From Streptosporangium subroseum (lineage in GTDB: Bacteria > Actinomycetota > Actinomycetes > Streptosporangiales > Streptosporangiaceae), in assembly GCF_900188345.1 (NCBI RefSeq), contig NZ_FZOD01000009.1, forward strand, positions 1 through 64,000: DNA of 64,000 nt. The letters run 5' to 3'. Position numbers and translations under genes: made by a program. Shown in pieces: positions 8,697 through 17,436 of this stretch (positions within the stretch are counted from its first letter, which is position 1; each line of letters starts with the position of its first letter). Below the pieces are notes generated by a model. It did not search any database and was not told the origin of the DNA. It was given only the letters and a program-made list of their open reading frames with translations.

Positions 8697-9758
8697 ATGT
8701 CAGGCATCTCTCGACGTAGCGCAATTGCCGCACTGGCTCCCTCGCTCGGGGCCGCTGTCGCCGCACATCTGACCGGAAGGCCGACGACCTCGACACCCGA
8801 TCCAAGCGACCACCAGCATGCTCCGGCCCACACCGCGGGGTCCGCGCACGCCGGTTTCAGGTCGGGGACCCAGGTGGACAACGGAAAGAACGGGTTTCAT
8901 CCGACGACGCTCCTCCGGGACTTCGACAGAGGAAAAACATCTCCGCTTTCCGATGGAAGGACACTTCGAGAATGGACCCTGGTGGCCCGCGAGAGGCCAA
9001 TCGAGGTGGCTCCCGGAGTCACATTCCCCGCCTGGACCTATAACGACAGAATTCCCGGCCCCACACTTCGCGCAACCGAGGGTGACCGCTTGCGAATCAC
9101 CCTGATCAATCACTCGGCACACGCGCACACGATTCACTTTCACGGTCTGCACGCGGCGGAGGTCGACGGGGTCGCGGGGATAGGCCTGGGCCTGGTCCAG
9201 CCGGGCGAGCGGACGGTGTACGAGTTCGACGCGGAGCCCTTCGGCCTGCATCTGTACCACTGTCACGTGACACCGCTCGCCTCCCACATCGCCAAGGGCC
9301 TGTACGGCGCCTTTCTCATCGACCCGAAGGAGGCGCGCGCCGAGGCCGACGAACTGGTGATGGTCATGAACGGGTTCGACACCGATTTCGATCGCTCGAA
9401 CGAGTTGTACGCGGTCAACACCATCCCCTTCGCGTACATGGGAGAGCCGGTGAAGGTGACTGCCGGCGAGTTGGTGAGGATCTACCTCGTCAACGTCCTC
9501 GAATACGACCTCGTCAATTCCTTCCACGTCCACGGGAACTTTTTCGACTGGTACCCGACCGGCACCTCCCTTCGCCCGGCGGAGTACACCGATACCGTGA
9601 TGCTGTGCCAGGGCCAGCGGGGAATCCTCGAAATGACGTTTTCCCGCCAAGGCCGCTTCATGTTCCACGCACACCAGTCGGAATTCGCCGAGCTCGGCTG
9701 GATGGGCTTTTTCGAGGTCGGCTGCGGCGCTTCCACCGCCTGCGAAAGGAGCCGGTGA
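8697..9758 (+). CDS. Two-domain multicopper oxidase, probably Tat-exported
   Basis: The N-terminus (ISRRSAIAAL, then a hydrophobic stretch) looks like a twin-arginine signal. Copper-binding motifs follow in order: HFHGLHA (about residue 146), LYHCHVTPLASHIAKGLYG (about 184), FHVHGNFF (about 275) and FMFHAHQSEFAELG (about 320). Two cupredoxin domains with this layout occur in two-domain laccases and nitrite-reductase-like oxidases; an axial Met is not obvious and the electron donor is unknown. GTG 8688 and ATG 8697 are both possible starts with no clear ribosome site; the ATG places the RR motif near the N-terminus. The next gene starts one base after the stop, so the two are co-translated. 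Confidence 0.82.
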   Translation: MSGISRRSAIAALAPSLGAAVAAHLTGRPTTSTPDPSDHQHAPAHTAGSAHAGFRSGTQVDNGKNGFHPTTLLRDFDRGKTSPLSDGRTLREWTLVARERPIEVAPGVTFPAWTYNDRIPGPTLRATEGDRLRITLINHSAHAHTIHFHGLHAAEVDGVAGIGLGLVQPGERTVYEFDAEPFGLHLYHCHVTPLASHIAKGLYGAFLIDPKEARAEADELVMVMNGFDTDFDRSNELYAVNTIPFAYMGEPVKVTAGELVRIYLVNVLEYDLVNSFHVHGNFFDWYPTGTSLRPAEYTDTVMLCQGQRGILEMTFSRQGRFMFHAHQSEFAELGWMGFFEVGCGASTACERSR

Positions 9759-9759
9759 C

Positions 9760-10935
9760 GTGGAAGACCGCCGGGCACGTCATCCGAGTGGCAGCCGCCT
9801 GAACACCTGGTTGCTCGGCCTCCTGCCGCTGTGCGTCATCGCCGTTGCCGTGGCGGGTTTCGCCGTCCTGGACGGTCCCGGCCTGACCGCGCGCAACGGC
9901 CCTCCGGCCGAAGAGCTCACGGTGGAGCGGACGATACTCGGCGCGGGCTCCATCGAATTGATCGTGCGCAACCAGGGTGCCGATCCGGTCAATCTCGTCC
10001 AGGTCGCAGTCAACGACGCGTTCACCGACTTTCGAATAAGCGAACCGGAGATCGGACGCCTTGGCTCCGCCGGCGTTCGAATCACCTACCCATGGGTCGA
10101 CGGAGAGGCCTACGAGGTGACGCTCCTCACCTCCGCGGGAGGCGTCGTCACCCACGTCATCCCCGTCGCCGTCACGACCCCCGACCCGTCCGGGCTCATC
10201 GGCCTGATGGCGCTCCTGGGAACATATGTCGGGGTGATCCCCGTAGTCATCGGGATGCTCTGGCTGCCGTGGCTACGGCGGGTGCCTCCGGCCTGGATCC
10301 GCGCCCTGATGGCGCTGACCATCGGCCTGCTCGCCTGGCTCGCGATCGACGCGGCGCTCGAAGGCATGGAAGTCGCCAACGCCGGTGCGAGCGCGCTCGG
10401 CGGCGCCGGCCTCGTGGCGATGGGCGCCGTCGCCGCGTACCTGCTGCTGTCCGGCGTGCACACCTGGATGGCCGCACGACCAGGACAAGCGGGCGGCTAC
10501 CGCCTGGCACTGCTCGTGTCCGTCGGCATCGGCCTGCACAATCTCGGTGAAGGACTCGCGATCGGCTCGGCCTACGCCGTCGGCGCGCTCGCCCTCGGCG
10601 CGACGCTTGTCGTCGGCTTCACGATCCACAACACCACCGAGGGCCTCGCCATCGTCGCGCCGGTCAGCGAAGAACGCACCTCACCGCGGCGGCTGGCCCT
10701 TCTGGGCCTCATCGCCGGCGGCCCGGCCATCCTCGGCGCCTGGCTCGGCGCCGCCACCGTGCAACCCGCGGTCGCCGCACTGCTGCTGGGCCTGGGTGTC
10801 GGCGCGATCGTGCAGGTGATACTCCAGATCGCGCCGTCGGCACGTGACCACACGGGACGGCTACTGCATCCTCTCGGCATCGCCGGCATTCTCGCCGGAA
10901 TGGCCCTCATGTACGCCACCGGACTTCTGACCTGA
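9760..10935 (+). CDS. ZIP-family metal permease with an N-terminal extracytoplasmic domain
   Basis: 391 residues. The C-terminal two thirds is a ZIP divalent-metal transporter: HNLGEGLAIG (about residue 259) and HNTTEGLAI (about 289) are the paired metal-site helices of the family. Before it are a signal-anchor helix (residues 16-37) and about 100 residues of beta-rich sequence (TVERTILGAGSIELIVRNQG) that resembles a small Ig- or cupredoxin-like fold, not normal for ZIPs. GTG at 9760 starts one base after the oxidase stop. The pairing suggests the oxidase alters the redox state of a metal and the permease moves it; the metal (Mn, Fe, Cu or Zn) is not determined by sequence. Confidence 0.8.
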   Translation: MEDRRARHPSGSRLNTWLLGLLPLCVIAVAVAGFAVLDGPGLTARNGPPAEELTVERTILGAGSIELIVRNQGADPVNLVQVAVNDAFTDFRISEPEIGRLGSAGVRITYPWVDGEAYEVTLLTSAGGVVTHVIPVAVTTPDPSGLIGLMALLGTYVGVIPVVIGMLWLPWLRRVPPAWIRALMALTIGLLAWLAIDAALEGMEVANAGASALGGAGLVAMGAVAAYLLLSGVHTWMAARPGQAGGYRLALLVSVGIGLHNLGEGLAIGSAYAVGALALGATLVVGFTIHNTTEGLAIVAPVSEERTSPRRLALLGLIAGGPAILGAWLGAATVQPAVAALLLGLGVGAIVQVILQIAPSARDHTGRLLHPLGIAGILAGMALMYATGLLT

Positions 10936-11355
10936 CCCCGCTACGCGCAGCGAAACCCGTTGCTGAAGCGGGTCGGCGACCGTTCGATCCGCGCCCCATC
11001 AGTGGTCGGCGGGCCGACACCTCGATCACCGGCACGCTCATAACCGACCCACAGGAGATCTCGAACGGCAGTCTGCGAGGAACATCCTCCTATGCCGTCC
11101 ACGGCTGGTACGGGAGTGACGACAGTCGTTCGCGTGTTCGTCATATCCAGATCGCCCCGATTTACGGAGAATCATAAAATCAAATTTCTTTGAGTGTATT
11201 AACGGGCATTTATCATTACGGTGCGGCCGACCTGCTCGTTTCGAGGAACGGTCATGTTTCAGGGTCTTCCTTATGGGGGTATCTCTGATCTCGTATGCCC
11301 ATTCTGGCGACGCAATCAGAAAAAACCCATCTATATGACGAGTTAAGGAAGCCCG
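10936..11355. other. 420-bp region without an intact gene
   Basis: No ribosome site with a credible frame was found. In the + direction the 120 bases before the TAA at 11175-11177 read as plausible protein (ending HIQIAPIYGES) but have no start, so they could be the end of a lost gene. The part from 11160 to 11345 is AT-richer than its surroundings and may hold the old promoter of the Nramp remnant downstream. Confidence 0.35.
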
Positions 11356-12000
11356 GTGATTGTTCGGAGTAAACCGGATGATTCGGCCAGGAGGACAGGT
11401 AAGCCATTCCGGATCATCCCCACCACGCGCATCGACAACGTGGCTTCGGACCTCCACAAGGTCACCGCCGCGAGGCCGGACGGGAAGAGTCCCCGGGTCG
11501 CCCCCGTGCTGGGATCGGCCTCCGTGGCGGCCATCGCGTATGTGGATCCCGGGAACGTCGCCACCGGCCTCACCGCGGGCGCGACACTTCGCCACACGCT
11601 GACGGGGGTCGTCGTGGTGGCCGGTCTTCCGCTCGTCAACACCCCGTCCACGACCTGGGTCGCGGACGCCGCCGCGGTGGTCGCCCTCCCGGGCTGTTCG
11701 CCGCCGATCCTCCTGCTGTTCCGACCCGTGAGCGAGGGCTGTTTCGATGCGAGACGACACCGGGCCCGATACGGACTGGCCCCCGTACGAGATGGTGATG
11801 CCGATTTCCCTGTCCAGGACACGGGTCAAGCTTTTTGTCTTCGCCGCCCTGACCGCCGTCTCTGCGTTTTCCGGCGCCTCCGCATGGCTCACCCTGACGC
11901 TGATGCTCACGTGCATCGCGATTCCACTCGCCGTGGCGACGATAGGAGGAAGGGAATTTGTTCACTCCCTTTTTCTTGTGCCGCCGAAACGGTGATCACA
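11356..12000 (+). pseudogene. Degenerate Nramp (MntH-like) metal-transporter remnant
   Basis: The + frame from 11356 contains the hallmark first helix of Nramp proteins, GSASVAAIAYVDPGNVATG, followed by TAGATLRHTLTGVVVVAGL. Soon after, similarity is lost: the frame continues with Arg-rich non-membrane sequence, while a second frame (about 11747-11995) carries hydrophobic segments (KLFVFAALTAVSAFSG and LTLMLTCIAIPLAVAT) that look like a final helix. Intact Nramp proteins have about 400 residues and eleven helices; here only the first and perhaps the last survive, joined by a deletion and a frame change. It lies just upstream of a Mn-dependent decarboxylase. Confidence 0.6.
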
Positions 12001-12026
12001 ATATGATTCGACAAGGATGATCTCAT

Positions 12027-13175
12027 ATGACCGAATCCACGCAGTCGGGAATTCCGCAGCCACAACGCAACGGTAAGGGTGGCATCGATACCGGTCCGCG
12101 GAATATCGACCTGGACCTGCAGAACCCCGACATGCTCACTCCGCCGGAAACCGACCGTGGCACCATCCCGAACATGAAGTTCTCCTTCGCCATGGCCCAC
12201 ACCCGGATAGAGGAGGGCGGCTGGACCCGTGAGATCACCCAGCGCGAGCTGCCGATCGCCACCACACTCGCCGGTGTCGACATGAAACTCAACCCGGGCG
12301 CCTACCGCGAGCTGCACTGGCATAAGGAGGCCGAGTGGGGCTACGTGCTGGAGGGAGGCTGCCGGATCGGCGCCGTCGACCAGGAGGGCCGCAACTTCCT
12401 CGAAGACGTGGAGAAGGGCGATCTGTGGTTCTTCCCCAAAGGCGTTCCGCACTACATCCAGGCGCTGGAGGAAGGGGTGGAGTTCCTGCTGGTCTTCGAC
12501 GACGGCGGGTTCTCGGAGAACTCCACCTTTATGGTCAGTGACTTCTTCGCGCACACTCCCAAAAGCGTGCTGGCGAAGAACTTCGGCTGGACGCCGGAGC
12601 AGATGGTGAGCATGCCGGAGAAGGAGAAGTACATCTTTCAGGGGCAGGTTCCCCCTCCGCTGGACTCCGACTGGATCGTCAGCCCTACGGGCGACGTGCC
12701 CCGTACGTTCAAGCACAGGATGCTCGCGCAGCAGCCGGAGCGTTTTTCTGGCGGGTCCGTCCGGATCGTCGACTCCACAAATTTCAAGGCGGCCACCACG
12801 ATCGCCGCCGCGCTGGTGGAGGTCGAGCCAGGCGGCCTGCGCGAGTTGCACTGGCACCCCACCGATGACGAATGGCAGTACTACATCTCCGGTTTCGGTC
12901 GGATGGGGGTGTTCGCAAGTTCGGGCATGGCCCGTACGTTCGACTTCCGGGCGGGCGACGTCGGCTACGTGCCCTTCGCCTACGGGCACTACGTCGAAAA
13001 CCTCGGCAGCGAGCCGCTGGTCTTCCTGGAGATGTTCCGTAATCCCCGGTTCGAGGACATCTCAGCCACCCAGTGGATGGCCAACCTCCCGCCACAGGTC
13101 AGCGCCGACACCCTGAACATGCCACGGTCGATGATCGAGGCACTGCCGAAGGACAAGCGCCCCGTCGTCGCCTGA
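12027..13175 (+). CDS. oxdC: Oxalate decarboxylase (bicupin, Mn-dependent)
   Basis: 382 residues with two cupin domains. Metal ligands appear twice: ELHWHKEAEW...PHYIQ in domain 1 (from about residue 95) and ELHWHPTDDEW...YGHYV in domain 2 (from about 272). The lid motif SENST at residues 163-167 matches the loop at residues 161-165 of Bacillus subtilis OxdC, which gives decarboxylase rather than oxidase activity, so oxalate should go to formate plus CO2. No signal peptide is present, so it is cytoplasmic. AAGGA precedes the ATG by about 9 bases. Formate would feed the dehydrogenase 6 kb upstream. A strong hairpin ends the gene. Confidence 0.9.
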   Translation: MTESTQSGIPQPQRNGKGGIDTGPRNIDLDLQNPDMLTPPETDRGTIPNMKFSFAMAHTRIEEGGWTREITQRELPIATTLAGVDMKLNPGAYRELHWHKEAEWGYVLEGGCRIGAVDQEGRNFLEDVEKGDLWFFPKGVPHYIQALEEGVEFLLVFDDGGFSENSTFMVSDFFAHTPKSVLAKNFGWTPEQMVSMPEKEKYIFQGQVPPPLDSDWIVSPTGDVPRTFKHRMLAQQPERFSGGSVRIVDSTNFKAATTIAAALVEVEPGGLRELHWHPTDDEWQYYISGFGRMGVFASSGMARTFDFRAGDVGYVPFAYGHYVENLGSEPLVFLEMFRNPRFEDISATQWMANLPPQVSADTLNMPRSMIEALPKDKRPVVA

Positions 13176-13192
13176 GGCCATCGACCTCACCG

Positions 13193-13220
13193 GCTCGCCG
13201 TGGGCCCGCCCACGGCGAGC
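13193..13220. terminator. 12-bp hairpin between oxdC and selD
   Basis: GCTCGCCGTGGG (13193-13204) pairs perfectly with CCCACGGCGAGC (13209-13220) around a 4-base loop, between two convergent genes. Confidence 0.75.
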
Positions 13221-13279
13221 GTACGACCTGTGAAAATCACGATGAGTCACCACGGAGTTCGTGCCGGCTCCGGGATCGC

Positions 13280-14344
13280 TCAGCGCAGCCGCAGGGCCGG
13301 GCCGTCGAGGGGGATGAGCTCGCCGACGACCGGGGCTCCGGGAACCTCGCCCACCACCAGCAGGCCGCCGGAGGTCTGGGCGTCGGCGAGCAGCAGCAGG
13401 TCCTCCTCGCCGAAGCCACCCGGGTCCAGGTGCGGCTCCACCCAGGCCAGGTTGCGGCGGGTTCCGCCGCTGACGTAGCCGTCCCGCACGGCCTCGCGGG
13501 CCCCCTCCAGGTACGGCACGGCCGCCACGTCGACCACCGCCGTGACGCCGCTCGCCCTGGCCAGCTTGTACAGGTGACCGAGCAGGCCGAACCCGGTCAC
13601 GTCCGTGGCGCACCCGGCGCCGGCGGCGAGCGCGGCCCGGGAGGCCTCGCGGTTCAGGGTGGTCATCGCGGCGACGGCCTGCGGGAAGACCTCGCCGGTC
13701 GCCTTGTGCCGGGTGTTGAGCACGCCGATGCCGAGCGGCTTGGTGAGGGAGATCGGCAGGCCCGCCCGCCCGCCGTCGATCCGCAGCAGCCGTCCGGGAT
13801 CGGCCAGGCCGGTGACGGCCATGCCGTACTTGGGCTCGGGATCGTCGACGCTGTGGCCGCCCGCGACGTGGCAGCCCGCGGACCGCGCCACGTCCAGACC
13901 GCCGCGCAGCACCTCCTTCGCGAGCTCCAGTGGCAGGACGTCCCGGGGCCAGCCGAGCAGGTTGACCGCCACCAGCGGCTCCCCGCCCACCGCGTAGACG
14001 TCGGACAGGGCGTTGGCCGCCGCGATCCGCCCCCAGTCGTAGGGGTCGTCCACCACGGGCGTGAAGAAGTCGGCCGTGGCCACGATCGCCCGGCCGCCCT
14101 CGATGCGGACCACGGCGGCGTCGTCCCCGTCGTCCAGCCCGATGATCAGCTCGCCGGCGGGGGAGGAGAGGGGAACACGGCCCTCAACCCCGTCCAGGAG
14201 GCCCGCGACGACGGCCTCCAGCTCGCCGGGCGGGATCTTGCAGGCGCAGCCGCCTCCGTGCGCGTACTGGGTCAGCCGGATGGCGCCCGGCCCCGATGGG
14301 GTGGGGCGCGTCGAGGCGCCCGACTCCGTCGTCGTTCTTGTCAT
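13280..14344 (-). CDS. selD: Selenide, water dikinase (selenophosphate synthetase)
   Basis: 354 residues. Makes selenophosphate from selenide and ATP, the Se donor for SelA. The catalytic glycine-rich loop HGGGCACKI has Cys33 and Lys36 at the positions of E. coli Cys17 and Lys20; DDAAVVRIEGG, ANALSDVYAVGGEP and HVAGGHSV are AIR-synthase-fold metal and ATP motifs. The catalytic residue is Cys, not Sec, so synthesis of this enzyme does not need the Sec pathway. ATG 14344 is chosen because GGGAGG lies 7 bases upstream; an open frame extends further but without such a site. It is transcribed away from selC-selA-selB. Confidence 0.92.
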   Translation of the reverse strand: MTRTTTESGASTRPTPSGPGAIRLTQYAHGGGCACKIPPGELEAVVAGLLDGVEGRVPLSSPAGELIIGLDDGDDAAVVRIEGGRAIVATADFFTPVVDDPYDWGRIAAANALSDVYAVGGEPLVAVNLLGWPRDVLPLELAKEVLRGGLDVARSAGCHVAGGHSVDDPEPKYGMAVTGLADPGRLLRIDGGRAGLPISLTKPLGIGVLNTRHKATGEVFPQAVAAMTTLNREASRAALAAGAGCATDVTGFGLLGHLYKLARASGVTAVVDVAAVPYLEGAREAVRDGYVSGGTRRNLAWVEPHLDPGGFGEEDLLLLADAQTSGGLLVVGEVPGAPVVGELIPLDGPALRLR

Positions 14345-14402
14345 GTCGCATCCTCCCTGGTGGAGAGCGGCGCGCCGCCGTCCGGCCTGCCGACCTCGAG
14401 CC

Positions 14403-17078
14403 CTACCCACTTACGGGTGCGTTCTCTCGCGGAGGTGCCGGGGCGCCCGGTGGCGCCGGCCGTGGTATCTCCTGGGCCGCGCGTATCTCCCGGTCTGCCT
14501 GGACGTCGGCAAGGTCCGTCGCCGCCTGGTCGACGACCTTCCACAGGGCCGGGTCGTCCGAGTAGCCCGTGTGGCTGCCGACCCGGGGGAGCGGCTCGCC
14601 GTAGCGGAACCGGCTCGTCGGCGGGTCCGGCAGCCAGACGTCACGGCACACCGTCTCGGCGCGCACGTCCGCGCCGATGTAGTCGGTCAGGTAGGAGAGG
14701 TTCGTCCATTCCGTGACCCGCAGCCGCCGGAGAACCTCGCCGTTGAAGTAGGCGGGGAAGCCCCAGTGGTAGAGCTTGTGCAGTGGCGAGCCGAACGTCA
14801 CGAGCGATACGAGATCTTTGGGGTCCCGATGGTCCGGCTGGGCGAGCGCCGCCGCGGCGAGGATGGAGCCCTGGCTGTGCGCGGTGATCAACGGCCGTCC
14901 GCCGTTGTCGTGCAGCCACCAGATCCGTCGCTGGAGCTCCGGCACCGCGCGCTCGGCATAGGAGGGCGGCGCCAGCGGGTGGTACGAGCGTGGCCAGAAG
15001 GTGCCGACGTCCCAGAGCACGCCGATGATCCGTCGCCGGTTCGGATCGCTCCAGCCCGTTCGCAGGAGCGCGGCGAGCAGGAGGGGAAGCGCGGCGGCGA
15101 CCGTGGTGCTGATGCCGATCATCCACGGCTGTGGATCCGGGAGGGGTATCGCGGCCTGCGCGCCGCTCTCCCCGCCACCGGGCCAGATGCGGGCCCTCAG
15201 GAAGGGGACCCATATGTGGGCCTCCAGGGAGGCGACGAGGAAGAGTCCCATCGCGATCACACAGGTGAGCAGCAGGTCCAGGTCGAGAGCGGCCAGGGCG
15301 AGCCGCCGCCGGCCCGCCACCTTTCTGGACCACGACCGCACTCCCAGCACGTCGGCCGCGTTCGGGTCCCGAACCGCCTCGTCCGAGACCGTGGACGCCG
15401 CCCAGAGCGTGCTGTAGGGCGGCGGGGTGCGCCGTTCCTGCCGCACGTAGAAGGCCCGGATTCTTGCCCATGCCGGGCCGTGCACTGCCCGGAGATACAG
15501 GACCAGTTGCCATCCGAGGAACAGCAGCGTTATCGCCAGCGGCACGAAGATGAGGTACGGCATGATCGGCCGGATCACCTGGAAAACCGCGATGACGGGC
15601 TCTGCCTTCCCGTCGGGTTGATCTACATAGATCATTTTCTCGTAGTGGACCACACCGACCGTGTCCGCGATCCGGACCAGAAGCCCGATCATGAAGACGT
15701 TCAGAACGGCCACCGCGAGTGACATCACGATGAAGGGCGGCCCCCATCGGAATCCGTCGGAGGTTCTCCGTGTCACATATCCGATGACCGCGAGGGCGGC
15801 GGTGAGGACCAGTGCCGTTCCCACCCGCAGGCCGGGGACCTCGGCGAGGTGGATGATCCAGAGTGCCACCGCGATGACGACGGCACCGCTCACGACGGAG
15901 ATGGCCGACCGGCGCCGGTTGCTCGAAGTGATCGAGCCCGCGATCACCATGACCAGGACGAACAGGAGCGCCAGGAAGACCACGGCGTAGGTGGCGTTGA
16001 CGGCTTCCCGCATGCCCGGCAGTTCACCGTCCGCGCTTTTTGTCTTCGGCTGGGACCAAGCAAAGATCACAGAGGTCAGGAAGGCTCCTGACGCGATGAG
16101 GAGAAGCCCGCGCCCGAAAGTCTTGGGCCAGGATTTTCCCGTCTCCACGAGCAGCAGGACCACCGCCCCGAGGAGGACGAGCCCGCTCAGGGCCGGCACG
16201 ATCAGGCCGAGTGGCTGGAATGCCATATCCGCGGGGACGAGCACCGTATCCGTGGCCGAATCGACCGGTTCGAAGGCCGTGCTCACGGTGGCGTGCACCG
16301 TGTAGGCGATCAGTCCCGCCAGCATGGCGACCGAGGCGGCGATGTGCGCGAGGCCCAGTCGTGAGGCCGTGGATCGGCCGTCCCAGAAGTCCGGGTGCGC
16401 CAGCCCGGCGGTCAGCGCGGCCGCACTGCGTTCGGGGGCGGAGCCGGACTCCGAACCCTTTTCGACGGGCGGTCTGACTGATTCATACCTTTTTGTCGAT
16501 TTATAGGAAAGGAATCCAAGAAATGCGATGAGGAGAAGGGGTATGACCGCCGCCAGCAGGATTCGCCTGCCGGGGAAATCCTCGATGAGCCGGAAAGGCC
16601 GGAGTGCCCACGCATCCGTGCACATCACCTTGGCGCCGCACTGATATCCGATGTAGTCGATGAGGATCCACGTGACCAGCAGGACGGCGTTCAGGGTCAG
16701 CGCGAGCGCCGCCACGCGCATCGCCGCCCGGTAGGCGGCGAACGTCCGGGCACGGGAGAGGAGCTGGGACGGGAGCATCCATCCGGCCAGGTTCGCCAGC
16801 AGGAACGGCAGAAGCAGCAGCCACAGCACCCGGGTGCCGCTGCGCGAGGTGAGGCCGCCCCAGGAATAGGCCTCGACGTGGCGTCCTTTCGCGTCGGATC
16901 CGCGATAGAACCCCGCGATCGAGTCTCCGCCCACCTGTCGTGGCGCGAGATCATTGAGCATGGACTGAGGCTGCGTTCCGCCGACGCCGTGCACCCGGAC
17001 CTCGGTCACACCGGCCAGCTCCGGATCACGCCGCGCCGGGTCCGCCGGGTCCGCCGGGGGGACTGGGGGGATGGTCAT
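14403..17078 (-). CDS. Large membrane protein with a split alpha/beta-hydrolase fold
   Basis: 891 residues. The N-terminus has EVRVHGVGGTQPQSML and then YSWGGLTS, like the first strands of an alpha/beta hydrolase. About ten to twelve hydrophobic segments follow (residues about 85-660). The C-terminal 200 residues contain the nucleophile elbow AHSQGSILAAAAL and TFGSPLHKLYHW. So the hydrolase seems interrupted by a membrane domain and may act on lipids or a cell-envelope substrate; function is unknown. Its last residues (GAPAPPREN) are encoded by a 40-base segment matching the start of selC. It lies between selD and selC, with no functional link to Sec apparent. Confidence 0.7.
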   Translation of the reverse strand: MTIPPVPPADPADPARRDPELAGVTEVRVHGVGGTQPQSMLNDLAPRQVGGDSIAGFYRGSDAKGRHVEAYSWGGLTSRSGTRVLWLLLLPFLLANLAGWMLPSQLLSRARTFAAYRAAMRVAALALTLNAVLLVTWILIDYIGYQCGAKVMCTDAWALRPFRLIEDFPGRRILLAAVIPLLLIAFLGFLSYKSTKRYESVRPPVEKGSESGSAPERSAAALTAGLAHPDFWDGRSTASRLGLAHIAASVAMLAGLIAYTVHATVSTAFEPVDSATDTVLVPADMAFQPLGLIVPALSGLVLLGAVVLLLVETGKSWPKTFGRGLLLIASGAFLTSVIFAWSQPKTKSADGELPGMREAVNATYAVVFLALLFVLVMVIAGSITSSNRRRSAISVVSGAVVIAVALWIIHLAEVPGLRVGTALVLTAALAVIGYVTRRTSDGFRWGPPFIVMSLAVAVLNVFMIGLLVRIADTVGVVHYEKMIYVDQPDGKAEPVIAVFQVIRPIMPYLIFVPLAITLLFLGWQLVLYLRAVHGPAWARIRAFYVRQERRTPPPYSTLWAASTVSDEAVRDPNAADVLGVRSWSRKVAGRRRLALAALDLDLLLTCVIAMGLFLVASLEAHIWVPFLRARIWPGGGESGAQAAIPLPDPQPWMIGISTTVAAALPLLLAALLRTGWSDPNRRRIIGVLWDVGTFWPRSYHPLAPPSYAERAVPELQRRIWWLHDNGGRPLITAHSQGSILAAAALAQPDHRDPKDLVSLVTFGSPLHKLYHWGFPAYFNGEVLRRLRVTEWTNLSYLTDYIGADVRAETVCRDVWLPDPPTSRFRYGEPLPRVGSHTGYSDDPALWKVVDQAATDLADVQADREIRAAQEIPRPAPPGAPAPPRENAPVSG
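14421..14460 (+). repeat. Degenerate copy of the selC 5' region (direct repeat of 17301-17340)
   Basis: Aligned without gaps, 34 of 40 bases match 17301-17340, which covers the 10 bases before tRNA-Sec and its first 30 bases (acceptor strand and D arm). Similarity falls to 5 of 10 just before the block and about 3 of 10 just after it. The two copies are in the same orientation, 2,880 bp apart, and bracket the hydrolase gene. Confidence 0.7.
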
Positions 17079-17310
17079 GGCGCGCTCCAGCTTTCACACG
17101 GTCGGCTCTGTCGTGATTGGGCGCGGCCTGGGCGTGCGGTTTCCCTGGATTCGACCATTCGCCTGGTTTTTATGCCGTACCGCGGACTCTGTCAATATCC
17201 CGTTATTACCACTTAACATTTCCCCGGCGGATCGGTGTCCCGAGCGTGGCCATCCCGACCGGCCGGAGGAAATGCCCTGGCTTTACGCGGCTGCTGGTAG
17301 GTTCTCGCGC

Positions 17311-17402
17311 GGAGGTGTCTGGGCGCCTGGTGGCCCCCGCGGTCTTCAAAACCGACGAGGCCGAGGTTCTCGGCCTGGCGGGTTCGATTCCCGTCCGCCT
17401 CC
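17311..17402 (+). tRNA. selC: tRNA-Sec (anticodon TCA)
   Basis: 92 bases. The 5' strand GGAGGTGT pairs with CCGCCTCC (seven pairs including a wobble, then one mismatch). The anticodon loop CTTCAAA (17344-17350) gives TCA, which reads UGA. The long variable arm is a perfect 8-bp stem, AGGCCGAG/CTCGGCCT (17358-17376), and the T arm is GCGGG-TTCGATT-CCCGT (17378-17394). The 8-nt acceptor plus long extra arm is diagnostic of tRNA-Sec. CCA is not encoded. selA follows 35 bases later on the same strand. Confidence 0.95.
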
Positions 17403-17436
17403 GATCTATTTTCGAACTGTGAACTCACGAAGGCAC

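Noticed and set aside
13073..15722. Long + frames through selD and the hydrolase gene
   Set aside because: They cross two well-supported minus-strand genes and show no family pattern.
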